A DNA stretch of 64,000 nt from Pigmentiphaga humi (GCF_900606115.1 NZ_UWPJ01000006.1:52414-116413); one strand, 5' to 3'. Positions 45,803 through 55,101 are shown, counted from the first letter of the stretch. Translations and numbers: made by a program. Notes: generated by a model not told the origin, from the sequence alone.

Positions 45803-47029
45803 ATGCAAACCCGGCTTAGCGACGCGGCCCAGGCGACGCCCGAAGGCAGGCGCGCCGAGGCCATCCTGCGCAACTGCGTGCATTGCGGGTTCTGTTCCGC
45901 GACCTGTCCCACCTACCAGGTATTGGGCGACGAGCTCGACAGCCCGCGCGGCCGCATCTACCTGATCAAGCAATTACTGGAAGGAGAGGCCGTCACGGCC
46001 AGCACCCAGGTCCATCTCGACCGCTGCCTGACCTGCCGCAATTGCGAAACGACCTGTCCTTCGGGCGTGCAGTACGGAGAACTGGTGGACATCGGCCGGC
46101 GCATGGTCGCGGAGCGGGTCGAACGGGGCGCGGGCCAGCGCTTCGTGCGCACGCTGCTGGGGCGGGCCCTGACCTCGCCGCTGTTCGGCGTCGCGATGCG
46201 CGCCGGCCAGGCGCTGCGTCCGGTGCTGCCGCGCCGGCTGGCCGCCAAGGTGCCGGCGCGGCGGGCCGCGGGGGCCGTGCCGCGGCGGGTGCATCAGCGG
46301 CAGGTATTGATGTTGGCGGGCTGCGTGCAGCCGGCCATGATGCCGTCCATCGACGCCGCCACCCTGCGCGTGCTCGATGCCGTCGGCATATCGGCGCGCG
46401 TGGCGCACGGCTCGGGATGTTGCGGCGCGTTGCGGCTGCACCTGGACCAGCACGGCCAGGCGCTTGCCCAGATGCGCGCCAATATCGACGCGTGGTGGCC
46501 CGACATCGAGGCGGGCCGGATCGAGGCCATCGTCATGAACGCCTCGGGCTGCGGCGCGATGGTGCGCGAATACGCGCAGCACCTGCACGACGATCCGGCC
46601 TATGCCGACAAGGCACGCCGCGTGTGCGAACTGGTGCGCGACGTGGCGCAGGTGCTGGCGCCGCATGCGGCGCAGCTCGCGCCCATGCTGGCGGGGCGGC
46701 TGCCGGCGCGGACCGTGTTCCATCCTCCCTGCACGCTGCAGCATTGGCAAGGCCTGCGGCCCGCGGTCGAGGGCCTGCTCGCATCGCTGGGCTTTGCCTT
46801 GCAGCCTTTCTCCGATAGCCACTTGTGCTGCGGCTCCGCCGGCACTTATTCGGTACTGCAGCCGGCCATCTCGGGCGAGCTGCGCGACCGCAAGCTGGGC
46901 GCCATCGCGCAGGCGGATCCCGAGCTCATCCTGTCGGCCAATATCGGCTGCCTCGCGCACCTGGAGTCCGGCACGGCCACGCCCGTGATGCATTGGATCG
47001 AGGCGGTGGACCGCGCGCTGCGGCGCTGA
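45803..47029 (+). CDS. glcF: Glycolate oxidase iron-sulfur subunit GlcF
   Basis: 408-residue ferredoxin-like subunit with two 4Fe-4S clusters near the N-terminus: CVHCGFCSATCP (about 28-39) and CLTCRNCETTCP (about 74-85). Two CCG domains follow, with GSGCCGALRLH and CCGSAGTYSVLQP. It accepts electrons from GlcDE for the quinone pool. It is the last gene of the glcDEF operon, followed by a dispersed hairpin repeat. Confidence 0.94.
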   Translation: MQTRLSDAAQATPEGRRAEAILRNCVHCGFCSATCPTYQVLGDELDSPRGRIYLIKQLLEGEAVTASTQVHLDRCLTCRNCETTCPSGVQYGELVDIGRRMVAERVERGAGQRFVRTLLGRALTSPLFGVAMRAGQALRPVLPRRLAAKVPARRAAGAVPRRVHQRQVLMLAGCVQPAMMPSIDAATLRVLDAVGISARVAHGSGCCGALRLHLDQHGQALAQMRANIDAWWPDIEAGRIEAIVMNASGCGAMVREYAQHLHDDPAYADKARRVCELVRDVAQVLAPHAAQLAPMLAGRLPARTVFHPPCTLQHWQGLRPAVEGLLASLGFALQPFSDSHLCCGSAGTYSVLQPAISGELRDRKLGAIAQADPELILSANIGCLAHLESGTATPVMHWIEAVDRALRR

Positions 47030-47086
47030 CCCTGCGCCGGCGCGCCGGTCCCGGCAAGGCCGCGCGGTGCGATGGTGTGTCTTCCC

Positions 47087-47121
47087 GGCCTGTGCGAGGC
47101 GCCTTTGAGCGTGAACAGGCC
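47087..47121. repeat. Dispersed hairpin repeat, copy 2
   Basis: GGCCTGTGCGAGGCGCCTTT then GTGAACAGGCC. It matches the copy after yhdP (14828) at nearly every position except a few centre bases, with the arms GGCCTG/CAGGCC conserved. It lies between glcF and the convergent LysR gene. Confidence 0.55.
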
Positions 47122-48036
47122 TTAGCCGGGCATGCCTTCCGCCACCTCGGCCTTCAGCGCTTCCAATAGCTTGGCGGCGGGTTGGGGCAGCAGCCCCTGG
47201 CGGCGCCGGAACACCATCAGCCGCCGCGCCAGCCCGACTCCCGGAACCGGCAGCGTATCGGCCAGCCCGGCCTGGCGTTCGGCCTCGTACATCGGCAGGG
47301 GCATCCAGCTCAGGAAGCCGGCGTGGACCACCATGCTCTTGATGGAAATGATGGAGCGGGTCTCGATCGCCACGTCGGGCATGGGCAGGCCGTGCGAAGA
47401 GAACAGATGCGTGACTTCGTCGAACGGCGCGGTGCCGCGCGGCGGCAGCACCCATTTGTGCGCGAGCGTGTCGCCGAGCCTGAGCCGCGCCTGGCTGCGC
47501 AGCGGGTGCGAGCAGGCGGCGAGGATGTGGCTGGCGTCGCGCCATTCGCAGTCGGGAATCATGCAGATGTCCGGGCTGTCGGGCATGGACACGCCCACTG
47601 CCAGGTCGATGTCGTAGTTCAGCAGGGCGTCGGTGAGCAGGTCGCCCACGCCTTCGACGATGTGGACCTGCAGGTTCGGCCAGCGCGCCAGCACGCGGGC
47701 GATGGCCTGCGGCAGCACGCGGCTGACCGCGCTGGCCACCGCGCCCACGCGTATGGTGCCGCGCGCCAGGCCGCGCAGCGCGTGGATTTCCTCGGTGGCC
47801 TGCTCGGCTTCGCGCTGCAGCAGCGTGGCGTGGGGCAGCAGGGCCTGGCCGAAGCCGGTCAGCACCATGCCGGTGGCATAGCGCTCGAACAGCGGCGCGC
47901 CCACGTGTTCTTCCAGCCGACGTATGGTGCGGCTCAGCGCGGGCTGGGTGATGTTGAGCGTCTGGGCGGCGCGGCCCAGCGTGCCGTGCTGGACCACGGC
48001 CAGGAACGCGGTGAGCTGGCGGATGTCGAAAGTCAT
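47122..48036 (-). CDS. LysR-family transcriptional regulator
   Basis: 304-residue LTTR with a winged HTH at about 3-62 (MTFDIRQLTAFLAVVQHGTL, NITQPALSRTIRRLEEHV) and a full effector domain. It starts 118 bp from the divergent benzoylformate decarboxylase gene and is its likely activator or repressor. The ATG at 48036 is the standard start; the frame upstream of it crosses the shared promoter. Confidence 0.91.
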   Translation of the reverse strand: MTFDIRQLTAFLAVVQHGTLGRAAQTLNITQPALSRTIRRLEEHVGAPLFERYATGMVLTGFGQALLPHATLLQREAEQATEEIHALRGLARGTIRVGAVASAVSRVLPQAIARVLARWPNLQVHIVEGVGDLLTDALLNYDIDLAVGVSMPDSPDICMIPDCEWRDASHILAACSHPLRSQARLRLGDTLAHKWVLPPRGTAPFDEVTHLFSSHGLPMPDVAIETRSIISIKSMVVHAGFLSWMPLPMYEAERQAGLADTLPVPGVGLARRLMVFRRRQGLLPQPAAKLLEALKAEVAEGMPG

Positions 48037-48038
48037 GC

Positions 48039-48057
48039 AAAAAGGTAATGACTTTTT
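48039..48057. promoter_or_regulatory. AAAAAG-N7-CTTTTT dyad in the LysR/decarboxylase promoter
   Basis: A perfect 6+6 inverted repeat, AAAAAG and CTTTTT with a 7-nt spacer, lies in an AT-rich island just upstream of the LysR start, within the divergent promoter. It is a candidate regulator site; no footprint evidence exists. Confidence 0.4.
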
Positions 48058-48154
48058 CGCTAAAAAGCAATGTTCAGGCAAGGGCCAGGCGGCGATACTA
48101 ACCTCGAACACCAGGGCCTCGCGCCCCGGCGCCATCGATCCGGAGACGATCCCC

Positions 48155-49762
48155 ATGACCCTGCCCAGCCCGGCCTCCAGCGCCGCGCCCGGAACCACGA
48201 CCGTCCGCGAAGCCGTGCTCGCGCTGCTGCGCGCCTTCGACATGACCACCATCTTCGGCAACCCGGGCTCGACCGAGCTGCCGCTGTTCCTCGATTTTCC
48301 CGACGACTTCCGCTACGTGCTCGGCCTGCACGAAGGCGTGGCGGTAGGCATGGCCGACGGCTATGCGCAGGCCCGCCGCAACGCCTCGTTCATCAACCTG
48401 CACTCGGCGGCGGGCGTCGGCAACGCGATGGGCAACATCTTCACTGCGTACAAGAACCGCACGCCGCTGGTGATCACGGCCGGCCAGCAGTCGCGCTCCA
48501 TCCTGCCCTACGATCCTTTCCTGCATTCCGCCCAGGCCACCGAGCTGCCCAAGCCCTATGTGAAGTGGAGCTGCGAGCCGGCCCGCGCGCAGGACGTTCC
48601 GCTGGCGATCGCACGCGGCTACTACATCGCGATGCAGCCGCCCTGCGGCCCGGTATTGATCTCGGTGCCGGCCGACGACTGGGCGCAGCCGTGCGAACCC
48701 GTGGCGGCCAGGCAGGTAGGCAAGCAGCTGCGGCCCGACCCGGCGGTGATGGTGGAGATCGCCCGTGCGCTGGACGCGGCGCGGCGCCCGGCCTTCGTGA
48801 TCGGCGCGGGCATAGACCGCGACGGCGCGTGGAACGACGTGGTCGAACTGGCCGAGCGCCACCAGGCCGCGGCCTGGGTGGCGCCGATGTCGGGCCGCTG
48901 CGGCTTTCCCGAGGATCATCCCCAGTTCGCCGGCTTCCTGCCCGCCATACGCGAGAAAATCGTATCCCTGCTCGCGGGCTACGACTGCATTTTCGTGATC
49001 GGCGCGCCGGCGTTCACGTACCACGTCGAAGGCTTCGGCCCGCACGTGCCGCCGGGGGCGGCGCTGCTGCAGCTGACCGACGATCCGCAGGTCGCCGCCT
49101 GGGCGCCGGTGGGCACTGCGGCGGTCGGCAGCATCGGCCTGGGCGTGCGCGAACTGCTCGCGCTCACCGAGCCGCCGCGGCGAGCGCCGCCGCCGGCACG
49201 TGCGCCGGCGCCGCGCGCCGAGCCGTCCGCGCCGATGTCGACTGCCTACGTGCTGCAGACCCTGGCCGAAGTACGGGATGCCGGTTCCGTGGTCGTCGAG
49301 GAAGCGCCCAGCGCGCGGCCGGTCATGCACCGCTATCTGCCCATGCTGCGCAGCGAGACCTTCTACACGATGTGCAGCGGCGGCCTGGGCTACAGCATGC
49401 CGGCGGCGGTGGGCGTGGCGCTGGCCAGGCCGCAGGCCAAGGTGATCGGGCTGATCGGCGACGGCTCCAGCATGTATTCCATCCAGGCGCTCTGGAGCGC
49501 CGCGCAGCTCAAGCTGCCGATCACTTTCATCATCCTCAACAACCGGCGCTATGCCGCGCTCCGCGAATTCGCGCCCACCTTCGGCTTCAAGCCGGAGGAC
49601 GCGCTCGCCGGCACCGACCTGCCCGATCTCGACTTCGTATCGCTGGCGCGCGGGCATGGCTGCCAGGCCGTGCGCGTATCGGATCCGGCCAGCTTGAGGG
49701 ACGCGCTGCGCGAAGCGCTGGCTTCGCCGGTGCCCATTCTGGTCGACGTTGAAATAAGCTGA
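48155..49762 (+). CDS. mdlC: Benzoylformate decarboxylase-like ThDP enzyme
   Basis: 535-residue thiamine-diphosphate enzyme. The four catalytic residues defined in Pseudomonas benzoylformate decarboxylase are all present: S39 (GNPGSTE), E60 (LHEGVAVG), H83 (NLHSAAG) and H290 (GAPAFTYH). The ThDP/Mg motif GDGSSMYS and LNNRRYAAL is complete. This supports 2-oxo-2-arylacetate decarboxylation to an aldehyde. An aldehyde dehydrogenase follows 25 bp later to oxidise the product. Start ATG at 48155; other 2-oxoacid substrates are possible. Confidence 0.88.
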   Translation: MTLPSPASSAAPGTTTVREAVLALLRAFDMTTIFGNPGSTELPLFLDFPDDFRYVLGLHEGVAVGMADGYAQARRNASFINLHSAAGVGNAMGNIFTAYKNRTPLVITAGQQSRSILPYDPFLHSAQATELPKPYVKWSCEPARAQDVPLAIARGYYIAMQPPCGPVLISVPADDWAQPCEPVAARQVGKQLRPDPAVMVEIARALDAARRPAFVIGAGIDRDGAWNDVVELAERHQAAAWVAPMSGRCGFPEDHPQFAGFLPAIREKIVSLLAGYDCIFVIGAPAFTYHVEGFGPHVPPGAALLQLTDDPQVAAWAPVGTAAVGSIGLGVRELLALTEPPRRAPPPARAPAPRAEPSAPMSTAYVLQTLAEVRDAGSVVVEEAPSARPVMHRYLPMLRSETFYTMCSGGLGYSMPAAVGVALARPQAKVIGLIGDGSSMYSIQALWSAAQLKLPITFIILNNRRYAALREFAPTFGFKPEDALAGTDLPDLDFVSLARGHGCQAVRVSDPASLRDALREALASPVPILVDVEIS

Positions 49763-49787
49763 TGCCGGTAGCTCAACTCTTACATGG

Positions 49788-51248
49788 ATGACTGACATGA
49801 AAACCATATCGATGCTGATCGATGGACAATCCGTAGCGGCTTCCGGGGGCGCGACGTTCGAGCGGCGCAATCCGCTGGATGGGTCGGTGGCGACGACGGC
49901 GCCGGCGGCTACGCCCGAGGACGTGACCCGCGCGGTGGAGGCCGCGGCGCGCGCGTTCGAGAGCTGGCGCGACACCGGTCCGGGCGAGCGCCGCGCCTTG
50001 CTGCTCAAGGCGGCCCAGGCGCTGGAGGCGCGCGGCGAGGCTTTCGCCCAGGCGATGGCGGACGAGACCGGCGCCTCGGCCATGTGGGCGGGCTTCAACG
50101 TGCACCTGGCCGCCGGCATGCTGCAGGAGGCCGCCGCGTTGACCACCCGGATCAGCGGCGAGGTGATTCCGTCCGACGTGCCCGGCAGCCTGGCCATGGC
50201 CGTGCGCCAGGGCGCCGGGGTCGTGCTGGGCATCGCGCCGTGGAACGCGCCGGTGATCCTCGGCGTGCGCGCGCTGGCGGTGCCGCTGGCGTGCGGCAAT
50301 ACGGTCATTTTCAAGGGGTCGGAGCTGTGCCCGGCCACCCATGGCCTGATCGTCGAGGCGTTCAACGAAGCGGGCTTTCCGCCCGGGGTGGTCAACTTCA
50401 TCACCAATGCCCCGGCCGATGCCGGCGCGGTAGTCGAGGCGGGCGTCGCGCATCCGGCGGTGCGCCGCGTCAACTTCACCGGATCGACCCGCGTGGGGCG
50501 CATCATCGCCCAGACTTGCGCCAAGCACCTCAAGCCGGTCGTGCTGGAACTGGGCGGCAAGGCGCCGCTGGTCATCCTGGACGACGCGGACCTCGACGCT
50601 GCGGTGGCCGCCGCTGCGTTCGGCGCCTTCGCCAATTCCGGCCAGATCTGCATGTCCACCGAACGCATCATCGTCGACGAGGCGATCGCCGACGAGTTCG
50701 TCGCGCGCTTCGCCGCCAAGGCGAAGTCGCTGCCGCTGCAGGATCCGCGCAAGGGGCCGGCGGTGCTGGGCTCGGTGGTGGACATGAGCACGGTCGAGCG
50801 CTGCAACGCCATGATCGACGACGCCCTGGCCAAGGGGGCGGTGCTGGTGTGCGGCGGCAAGGCCGAGAACACGCTGATGCCCGCGACCCTGCTCGACCGC
50901 GTCACGTCCGACATGCAGATCTACAGCGACGAGTCGTTCGGCCCGGTCAAGGCGATCGTGCGCGTCAAGGGCGTGGACGAAGCCGTGCGCAGCGCCAACG
51001 ATACCGAATACGGGTTGTCGTCGGCGGTGTTCGGCCGCGACATCGCGCGGGCGATGCAGGTGGCCCGCCGCATCGAGTCGGGCATTTGCCACGTCAATGG
51101 TCCCACGGTGCACGACGAGGCGCAGATGCCTTTCGGCGGCGTGAAGGCCAGCGGCATCGGCCGCTTCGGCGGCAACGCCGGCATCCACGAGTTCACCGAG
51201 TTGCGCTGGCTCACGGTCCAGACCACGCCGCGGCACTACCCGTTCTGA
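49788..51248 (+). CDS. Aldehyde dehydrogenase, benzaldehyde/salicylaldehyde/vanillin type
   Basis: 486-residue NAD-dependent ALDH with E254 in VVLELGGK and C288 in NSGQICMS. The profile fits the vanillin/salicylaldehyde dehydrogenase group, and the decarboxylase directly upstream gives it an aromatic aldehyde, so benzaldehyde to benzoate is the leading hypothesis. An ATG three codons later is an alternative start. It is followed by a Bug receptor gene 92 bp downstream. Confidence 0.9.
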   Translation: MTDMKTISMLIDGQSVAASGGATFERRNPLDGSVATTAPAATPEDVTRAVEAAARAFESWRDTGPGERRALLLKAAQALEARGEAFAQAMADETGASAMWAGFNVHLAAGMLQEAAALTTRISGEVIPSDVPGSLAMAVRQGAGVVLGIAPWNAPVILGVRALAVPLACGNTVIFKGSELCPATHGLIVEAFNEAGFPPGVVNFITNAPADAGAVVEAGVAHPAVRRVNFTGSTRVGRIIAQTCAKHLKPVVLELGGKAPLVILDDADLDAAVAAAAFGAFANSGQICMSTERIIVDEAIADEFVARFAAKAKSLPLQDPRKGPAVLGSVVDMSTVERCNAMIDDALAKGAVLVCGGKAENTLMPATLLDRVTSDMQIYSDESFGPVKAIVRVKGVDEAVRSANDTEYGLSSAVFGRDIARAMQVARRIESGICHVNGPTVHDEAQMPFGGVKASGIGRFGGNAGIHEFTELRWLTVQTTPRHYPF

Positions 51249-51340
51249 CGGGCGCCCGCCGGCCGCAGGAGGGCGGCCGGCGGACGGAACGGAGCGGGGC
51301 ACATCGTTCGTTCATTACACATTACACAAGGAGACAGGAC

Positions 51341-52327
51341 ATGAACCGTCAAGCAGGCAAATGGATGGGCGCGGCCCGGCTGGGCGCGGCCGCGGTGGGG
51401 TGCGCGATGGCGTTCGGCGCCAGCGCGCAGGCGTGGCCGTCCAAACCGGTCAAGGTCGTGGTCAATTTCCCGCCGGGCGGCGCGGCCGACCAGATCGCGC
51501 GCGCCATCACCGGGCCGCTGCAGGAAGTGCTGGGCCAGCCGGTGGTGGTCGAGAACAAGGGCGGGGCGGGCGGCAACATCGGCGGCGAGGCAGTGGCGCG
51601 CGCCGCGCCGGACGGCTACACGCTGCTGATGAGCTCGGGCGGCATGGTGTCGGTCAACCCCTACATCTATCCCAAGATGTCCTTCGATCCCGCCAAGGAC
51701 CTCACGCCGGTGGCGGCGGCCGCCAAGGTCAAGGTGTTCCTGGTGGTCAAGCCGGACAAGATGCCGGGCGACGTCAAAGCCTTCATCGCCCGCCTGAAGG
51801 CCGACCCGGGCAAGATCACCTACGGCACGCCGGGCAACGGCAGTTCGCCCCATCTGGCGGCGGAAATGTTCCAGGCCCAGGCCGGCGTCAGCGCGGTGCA
51901 CGTGCCCTACCGCGGCGCCGCGCCGGCGCTGGTCGACCTGCTGGCCGGGCAGATCGATTTCGCTTTCGACCCCGGCATCGCCATGCAGCACGTCCAGTCC
52001 GGCAAGCTGAACATGCTGGCGGTCGGCAGCATGACGCGCTCGCCGCTGTTCCCCAACGTGCCCACGCTGGACGAGGCCGGGCTCAAGGGCTTCGATGCCG
52101 ACACGGTGTTCGGCTTCTACGCGCCCACGGGTACGCCCAAGGAGATCGTGACGCGGCTCAATACCGAGATCAACAAGATCATCGGCACGCCTGCTTTCCG
52201 CGAGCGCATCGTCGCGATGGGCGGCGATCCGTCGCCGATGACGCCCGAGCAGTTCCACGAGCGCGCCGAATACGATGCCAAGCGCTTCGGCGCGATCATA
52301 CGCGCGCGCAATATCGTCGGCGATTGA
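51341..52327 (+). CDS. Bug/TctC-family periplasmic binding protein (4 of 5)
   Basis: 328-residue receptor with signal peptide ending near GASAQAW. It has FPPGGAADQIARAIT and VVENKGGAGGNIGGEAVA. AAGGAGACAGG precedes the ATG. Its position after the decarboxylase and aldehyde dehydrogenase suggests uptake of the aryl-2-oxoacid or 2-hydroxyacid handled by that operon; the ligand is not known. Confidence 0.91.
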   Translation: MNRQAGKWMGAARLGAAAVGCAMAFGASAQAWPSKPVKVVVNFPPGGAADQIARAITGPLQEVLGQPVVVENKGGAGGNIGGEAVARAAPDGYTLLMSSGGMVSVNPYIYPKMSFDPAKDLTPVAAAAKVKVFLVVKPDKMPGDVKAFIARLKADPGKITYGTPGNGSSPHLAAEMFQAQAGVSAVHVPYRGAAPALVDLLAGQIDFAFDPGIAMQHVQSGKLNMLAVGSMTRSPLFPNVPTLDEAGLKGFDADTVFGFYAPTGTPKEIVTRLNTEINKIIGTPAFRERIVAMGGDPSPMTPEQFHERAEYDAKRFGAIIRARNIVGD

Positions 52328-52443
52328 CGCGCGGACGCGCCTGGCCGGCAACGGCCGCGGCGCGTCCCTCCCGGACGGCTTCGCATCCTTCCCGCCGCCT
52401 GCGCTTATTTCCTGAAGCGATATGGATGCAGCATAAAAATTCG

Positions 52444-52472
52444 TTGACCGGCTATGGAGCCGCGCATAACCT
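52444..52472 (+). promoter_or_regulatory. Sigma70-like promoter before the fifth Bug gene
   Basis: TTGACC, a 17-bp spacer and TAACCT, about 100 bp upstream of the Bug start. Just downstream (52481-52509) are TTCCGCA and TTGCGAA, an imperfect dyad with nearby repeated CATGT, a plausible operator for the IclR regulator encoded 1.8 kb away. The rest of the gap between 52328 and 52575 holds no gene. Confidence 0.45.
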
Positions 52473-52575
52473 AGTCCCTGTTCCGCACATGTAGTCCATA
52501 TTGCGAACATGTCGGAAAATCCAGCGAAGTGTCCGCATGGGTGCGGATGCCGGTCGATCAGGCGGGGGATGGTTC

Positions 52576-53550
52576 ATGAATACAGCAAAGGTCTTGGCTG
52601 CGGGGATGGCGGCAGCGTTCGCGATTTTTTCCGGGGGAGCGGCGGCGCAGTCCTTTCCTTCGAAGCCAGTGCGGATCGTTGCGCCCTATGTGCCGGGCGG
52701 CACCGTCGACGCGCTGGCCCGCGCCTTGTCGGCGCAGTTGGCCGAGGAGTTCGGCCAGCAGGTCGTGGTCGAGAACCGCGCCGGGGCGTCCGGCAACATC
52801 GGCGCCGAGTACGTCGCCGGGTCGGACCGGGACGGCCACGTCCTGCTGCTGACCGCCAGCACGGTCATCGTCAATCCGCTGGTCATGAAAGAGCAGCAGC
52901 GGTTCGACCTGCAAAAGGATTTCACGCCGCTGGGCATGGTGGCGAGCACGCCTCTGGTCTTCGTCGTTTCCCCGCAGAGCGGCATCAACACGGTTGCCGA
53001 TTTCATCCGCGAGGCCAAGGCCCATCCGGACAAGGTCAATTTCGGTGTCGGCGGCTTCGGTTCCGGCGGGCACCTGGCGATGGAGACGTTCAACGTCCGC
53101 GCGGGCACGTCGATCCCGATGGTGATCTACAAGGGCTCCGCGCCCGCGCTCACCGACATCGTCGGCGGCCAACTCAGCGCCATCATGGATCCGGTGCTGA
53201 CGACCCTGCCTTTCGTCAGTACCGGCCGCCTGAAGGCCATCGCCGTCACGGGCGAACGCCGCAGCGCGCTGCTGCCGTCCGTTCCGACGCTGCACGAGGC
53301 GGGCGTGCCCGATATGGATTTCGTTTCCTGGTACGGCTTGTGGGGTCCGGCCGGCCTGCCGGAAGCCACCTCGCAGCGCATCCAGGCGGCCTTGACCAAG
53401 GTGCTGCGGGCGCCCCAGTTCAAGGCCTGGCTCGACAAGCAGGGCCTGGTGGCCGGGACGACGACGGGCAAGCAATTCGGCGCCTACGTGCAAAGCGAGG
53501 CGAAGAAGTACGCCCAAGCCGTCTCGGACGCGAAAATCGAGAAGAAGTAG
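52576..53550 (+). CDS. Bug/TctC-family periplasmic binding protein (5 of 5)
   Basis: 324-residue receptor, signal ending near SGGAAAQSFP. Motifs are PYVPGGTVDALARALSAQ, VVENRAGASGNIGAEYV and the C-terminal LTKVLRAPQFKAWLDKQG. It sits 20 bp upstream of the racemase-like gene in an apparent two-gene operon and may feed that enzyme. MNTAKVLAAG at 52576 is the start; the upstream frame is open but lacks a signal. Confidence 0.91.
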   Translation: MNTAKVLAAGMAAAFAIFSGGAAAQSFPSKPVRIVAPYVPGGTVDALARALSAQLAEEFGQQVVVENRAGASGNIGAEYVAGSDRDGHVLLLTASTVIVNPLVMKEQQRFDLQKDFTPLGMVASTPLVFVVSPQSGINTVADFIREAKAHPDKVNFGVGGFGSGGHLAMETFNVRAGTSIPMVIYKGSAPALTDIVGGQLSAIMDPVLTTLPFVSTGRLKAIAVTGERRSALLPSVPTLHEAGVPDMDFVSWYGLWGPAGLPEATSQRIQAALTKVLRAPQFKAWLDKQGLVAGTTTGKQFGAYVQSEAKKYAQAVSDAKIEKK

Positions 53551-53570
53551 GCCGACGAGGGCAGGGATCC

Positions 53571-54281
53571 ATGCGCAAAAAGACATTCCACGGCGTTTCG
53601 GTCGGCATCCTGATGGTGCAGACGGAGTTCTGCCGCCTGCCCGGCGACGTGGGGCACGCCGGCACCTGGGATTTCCCGGTGCAGTACCGCGTCGTCGAAG
53701 GCGCCACGCCCGACAAGATGATGGCGCTGGAATCGTCGGGCCTGCTGGACGATTTCAAGCGGGCCGCGCTGGATCTCGTGAAGGGAGGCGTGGACGGCAT
53801 TGCCACGACCTGCGGGTTCCTGGCCCTGTTCCAGAACGAACTGGCCGCCGCCTGCGGTGTGCCGGTGGCCACCAGCAGCCTGCTGCAAGTGCCCCTGGCG
53901 CAGCGTCTGATCGCGCCCGGCAAGCGCGTCGGCATCCTGACCTTCAGCAAGGAAAACCTGCATGCCGCGCACCTGGAGGCAGTGGGCGTCGATCCGGCCA
54001 CGCCGGTGACCGGCATGCCGGCCGATTCGGTGTTCGTGACCGCCATCAAATCGGGCGACCCGGTGCCGCGCCACAAGGAAATGCGGGCCGAAGTGCTGGC
54101 GGCCGCCGCCCGCCTGCTGGAAGAGCATCCGGACGTCGGCGCCATCGTGGCGGAATGCAGCAACATGACGCCGTTCAGCGCCGACATCGTCGAGCGGTTC
54201 GGCGTTCCGGTATTCGATGGCGTGTCGCTGATCAACTGGTTCCAGGCCGGCCTGCGGCCGCGGCGCTTCGCGCCCGCATAG
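53571..54281 (+). CDS. Asp/Glu/hydantoin racemase-superfamily protein
   Basis: 236-residue protein of the Asp/Glu racemase superfamily with the two catalytic cysteines in place: C81 (IATTCGFLALF) and C196 (VAECSNMTPF). In this superfamily, proteins racemise amino acids or hydantoins or isomerise maleate; the specificity here is unknown. Coupled with the Bug receptor upstream, and in the region of an acyl-CoA ligase and enoyl-CoA hydratase, it may act on a dicarboxylate-type compound. That is inference. Confidence 0.82.
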   Translation: MRKKTFHGVSVGILMVQTEFCRLPGDVGHAGTWDFPVQYRVVEGATPDKMMALESSGLLDDFKRAALDLVKGGVDGIATTCGFLALFQNELAAACGVPVATSSLLQVPLAQRLIAPGKRVGILTFSKENLHAAHLEAVGVDPATPVTGMPADSVFVTAIKSGDPVPRHKEMRAEVLAAAARLLEEHPDVGAIVAECSNMTPFSADIVERFGVPVFDGVSLINWFQAGLRPRRFAPA

Positions 54282-54295
54282 CCCGGGCTTCGCGC

Positions 54296-54305
54296 CCCCC
54301 CCCCC
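54296..54305. repeat. Poly-C tract (10 C)
   Basis: Ten consecutive C in the 40-bp gap between the convergent racemase and IclR genes. It lies outside both coding sequences and promoters, so it is noted only as a slippage-prone run. Confidence 0.85.
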
Positions 54306-54321
54306 GAGGGCCGCTGGCGCG

Positions 54322-55101
54322 TCAGCCGTGCTGCAGGGCGGACGAGACGTTCTCGCAGGCGCGCTGCAAGTGCTGCGCCAGCGAGGAGTCCGGCCGCATG
54401 CTGTCGTTCAGGTCCAGCCCGGAGACGACGATGGCCCCCAGCGCCGCCTGGCCGCGGCCGCGGAACGGATAGGCCAGCGAGGCCAGGCCGCGCTTGTAGC
54501 GTCCGAGCGTGGCGCAGAATCCGTCGGCCTGGCGGATCTTGCGCAGCTCGGGCAGCACTTTATCGAAGCGGGACTTGCCCAGCGTGGCGCGGCCCAGCTC
54601 GTCGGGATAGGTCGAAAGTATCGACTTGCCGCTGGCGCAGTCGTCTACCGGAAACTGGTTGCCGATGTCGATGATGACGTTCATCGGCGTCAGCGGCGTC
54701 CAGATGCGCTCGACGATGACGGTCCGGTCGCGCGCCGGCACCGATATCGACACCAGCGCGCTGCGGCCTTGCAGGACTTTCTCCTGCAGTTCCACCGCAT
54801 AGGGCAGCGCCGCCCGGCGCACGTTGAGCCGGCTGGCATGCGCCGTGGCCAGCAGCAGGCATTCGGGACCGAGCGCATAGACGCCGTCCTCGGCGGTGAC
54901 CATGTTCCAGTGGATGAGCGTCTTGAGCAGGCGATGGACGGTGGTCCGTTCGATGCCTGCCCGGCGGGACAGGTCCAGCGCGGTGGCGCCCTGGGGCGTG
55001 GTGGCGAGTTCGCGCAGCACCATGAAGGCCCGGTCTATGGACTGGACCCGCCCCGTCCCTTCGCCATCGGGCTGGCGGTGTGCTTCTGGTTTGGTCGGCA
55101 A
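54322..55101 (-). CDS. IclR-family transcriptional regulator
   Basis: 259-residue IclR protein with an HTH around 20-75 (VQSIDRAFMVLRELATTPQG, DLSRRAGIERTTVHRLLKTL) and an effector domain ending SSLAQHLQRACENVSSAL. It follows the acyl-CoA ligase gene on the same strand after a 42-bp gap, so the two may be co-transcribed; it probably controls that group of genes. Confidence 0.9.
   Translation of the reverse strand: MPTKPEAHRQPDGEGTGRVQSIDRAFMVLRELATTPQGATALDLSRRAGIERTTVHRLLKTLIHWNMVTAEDGVYALGPECLLLATAHASRLNVRRAALPYAVELQEKVLQGRSALVSISVPARDRTVIVERIWTPLTPMNVIIDIGNQFPVDDCASGKSILSTYPDELGRATLGKSRFDKVLPELRKIRQADGFCATLGRYKRGLASLAYPFRGRGQAALGAIVVSGLDLNDSMRPDSSLAQHLQRACENVSSALQHG

Noticed and set aside
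54296..54305. Poly-C tract as a phase-variation switch
   Set aside because: It lies between two stop codons of convergent genes, not in a promoter or coding sequence, so length changes should have no effect on expression.
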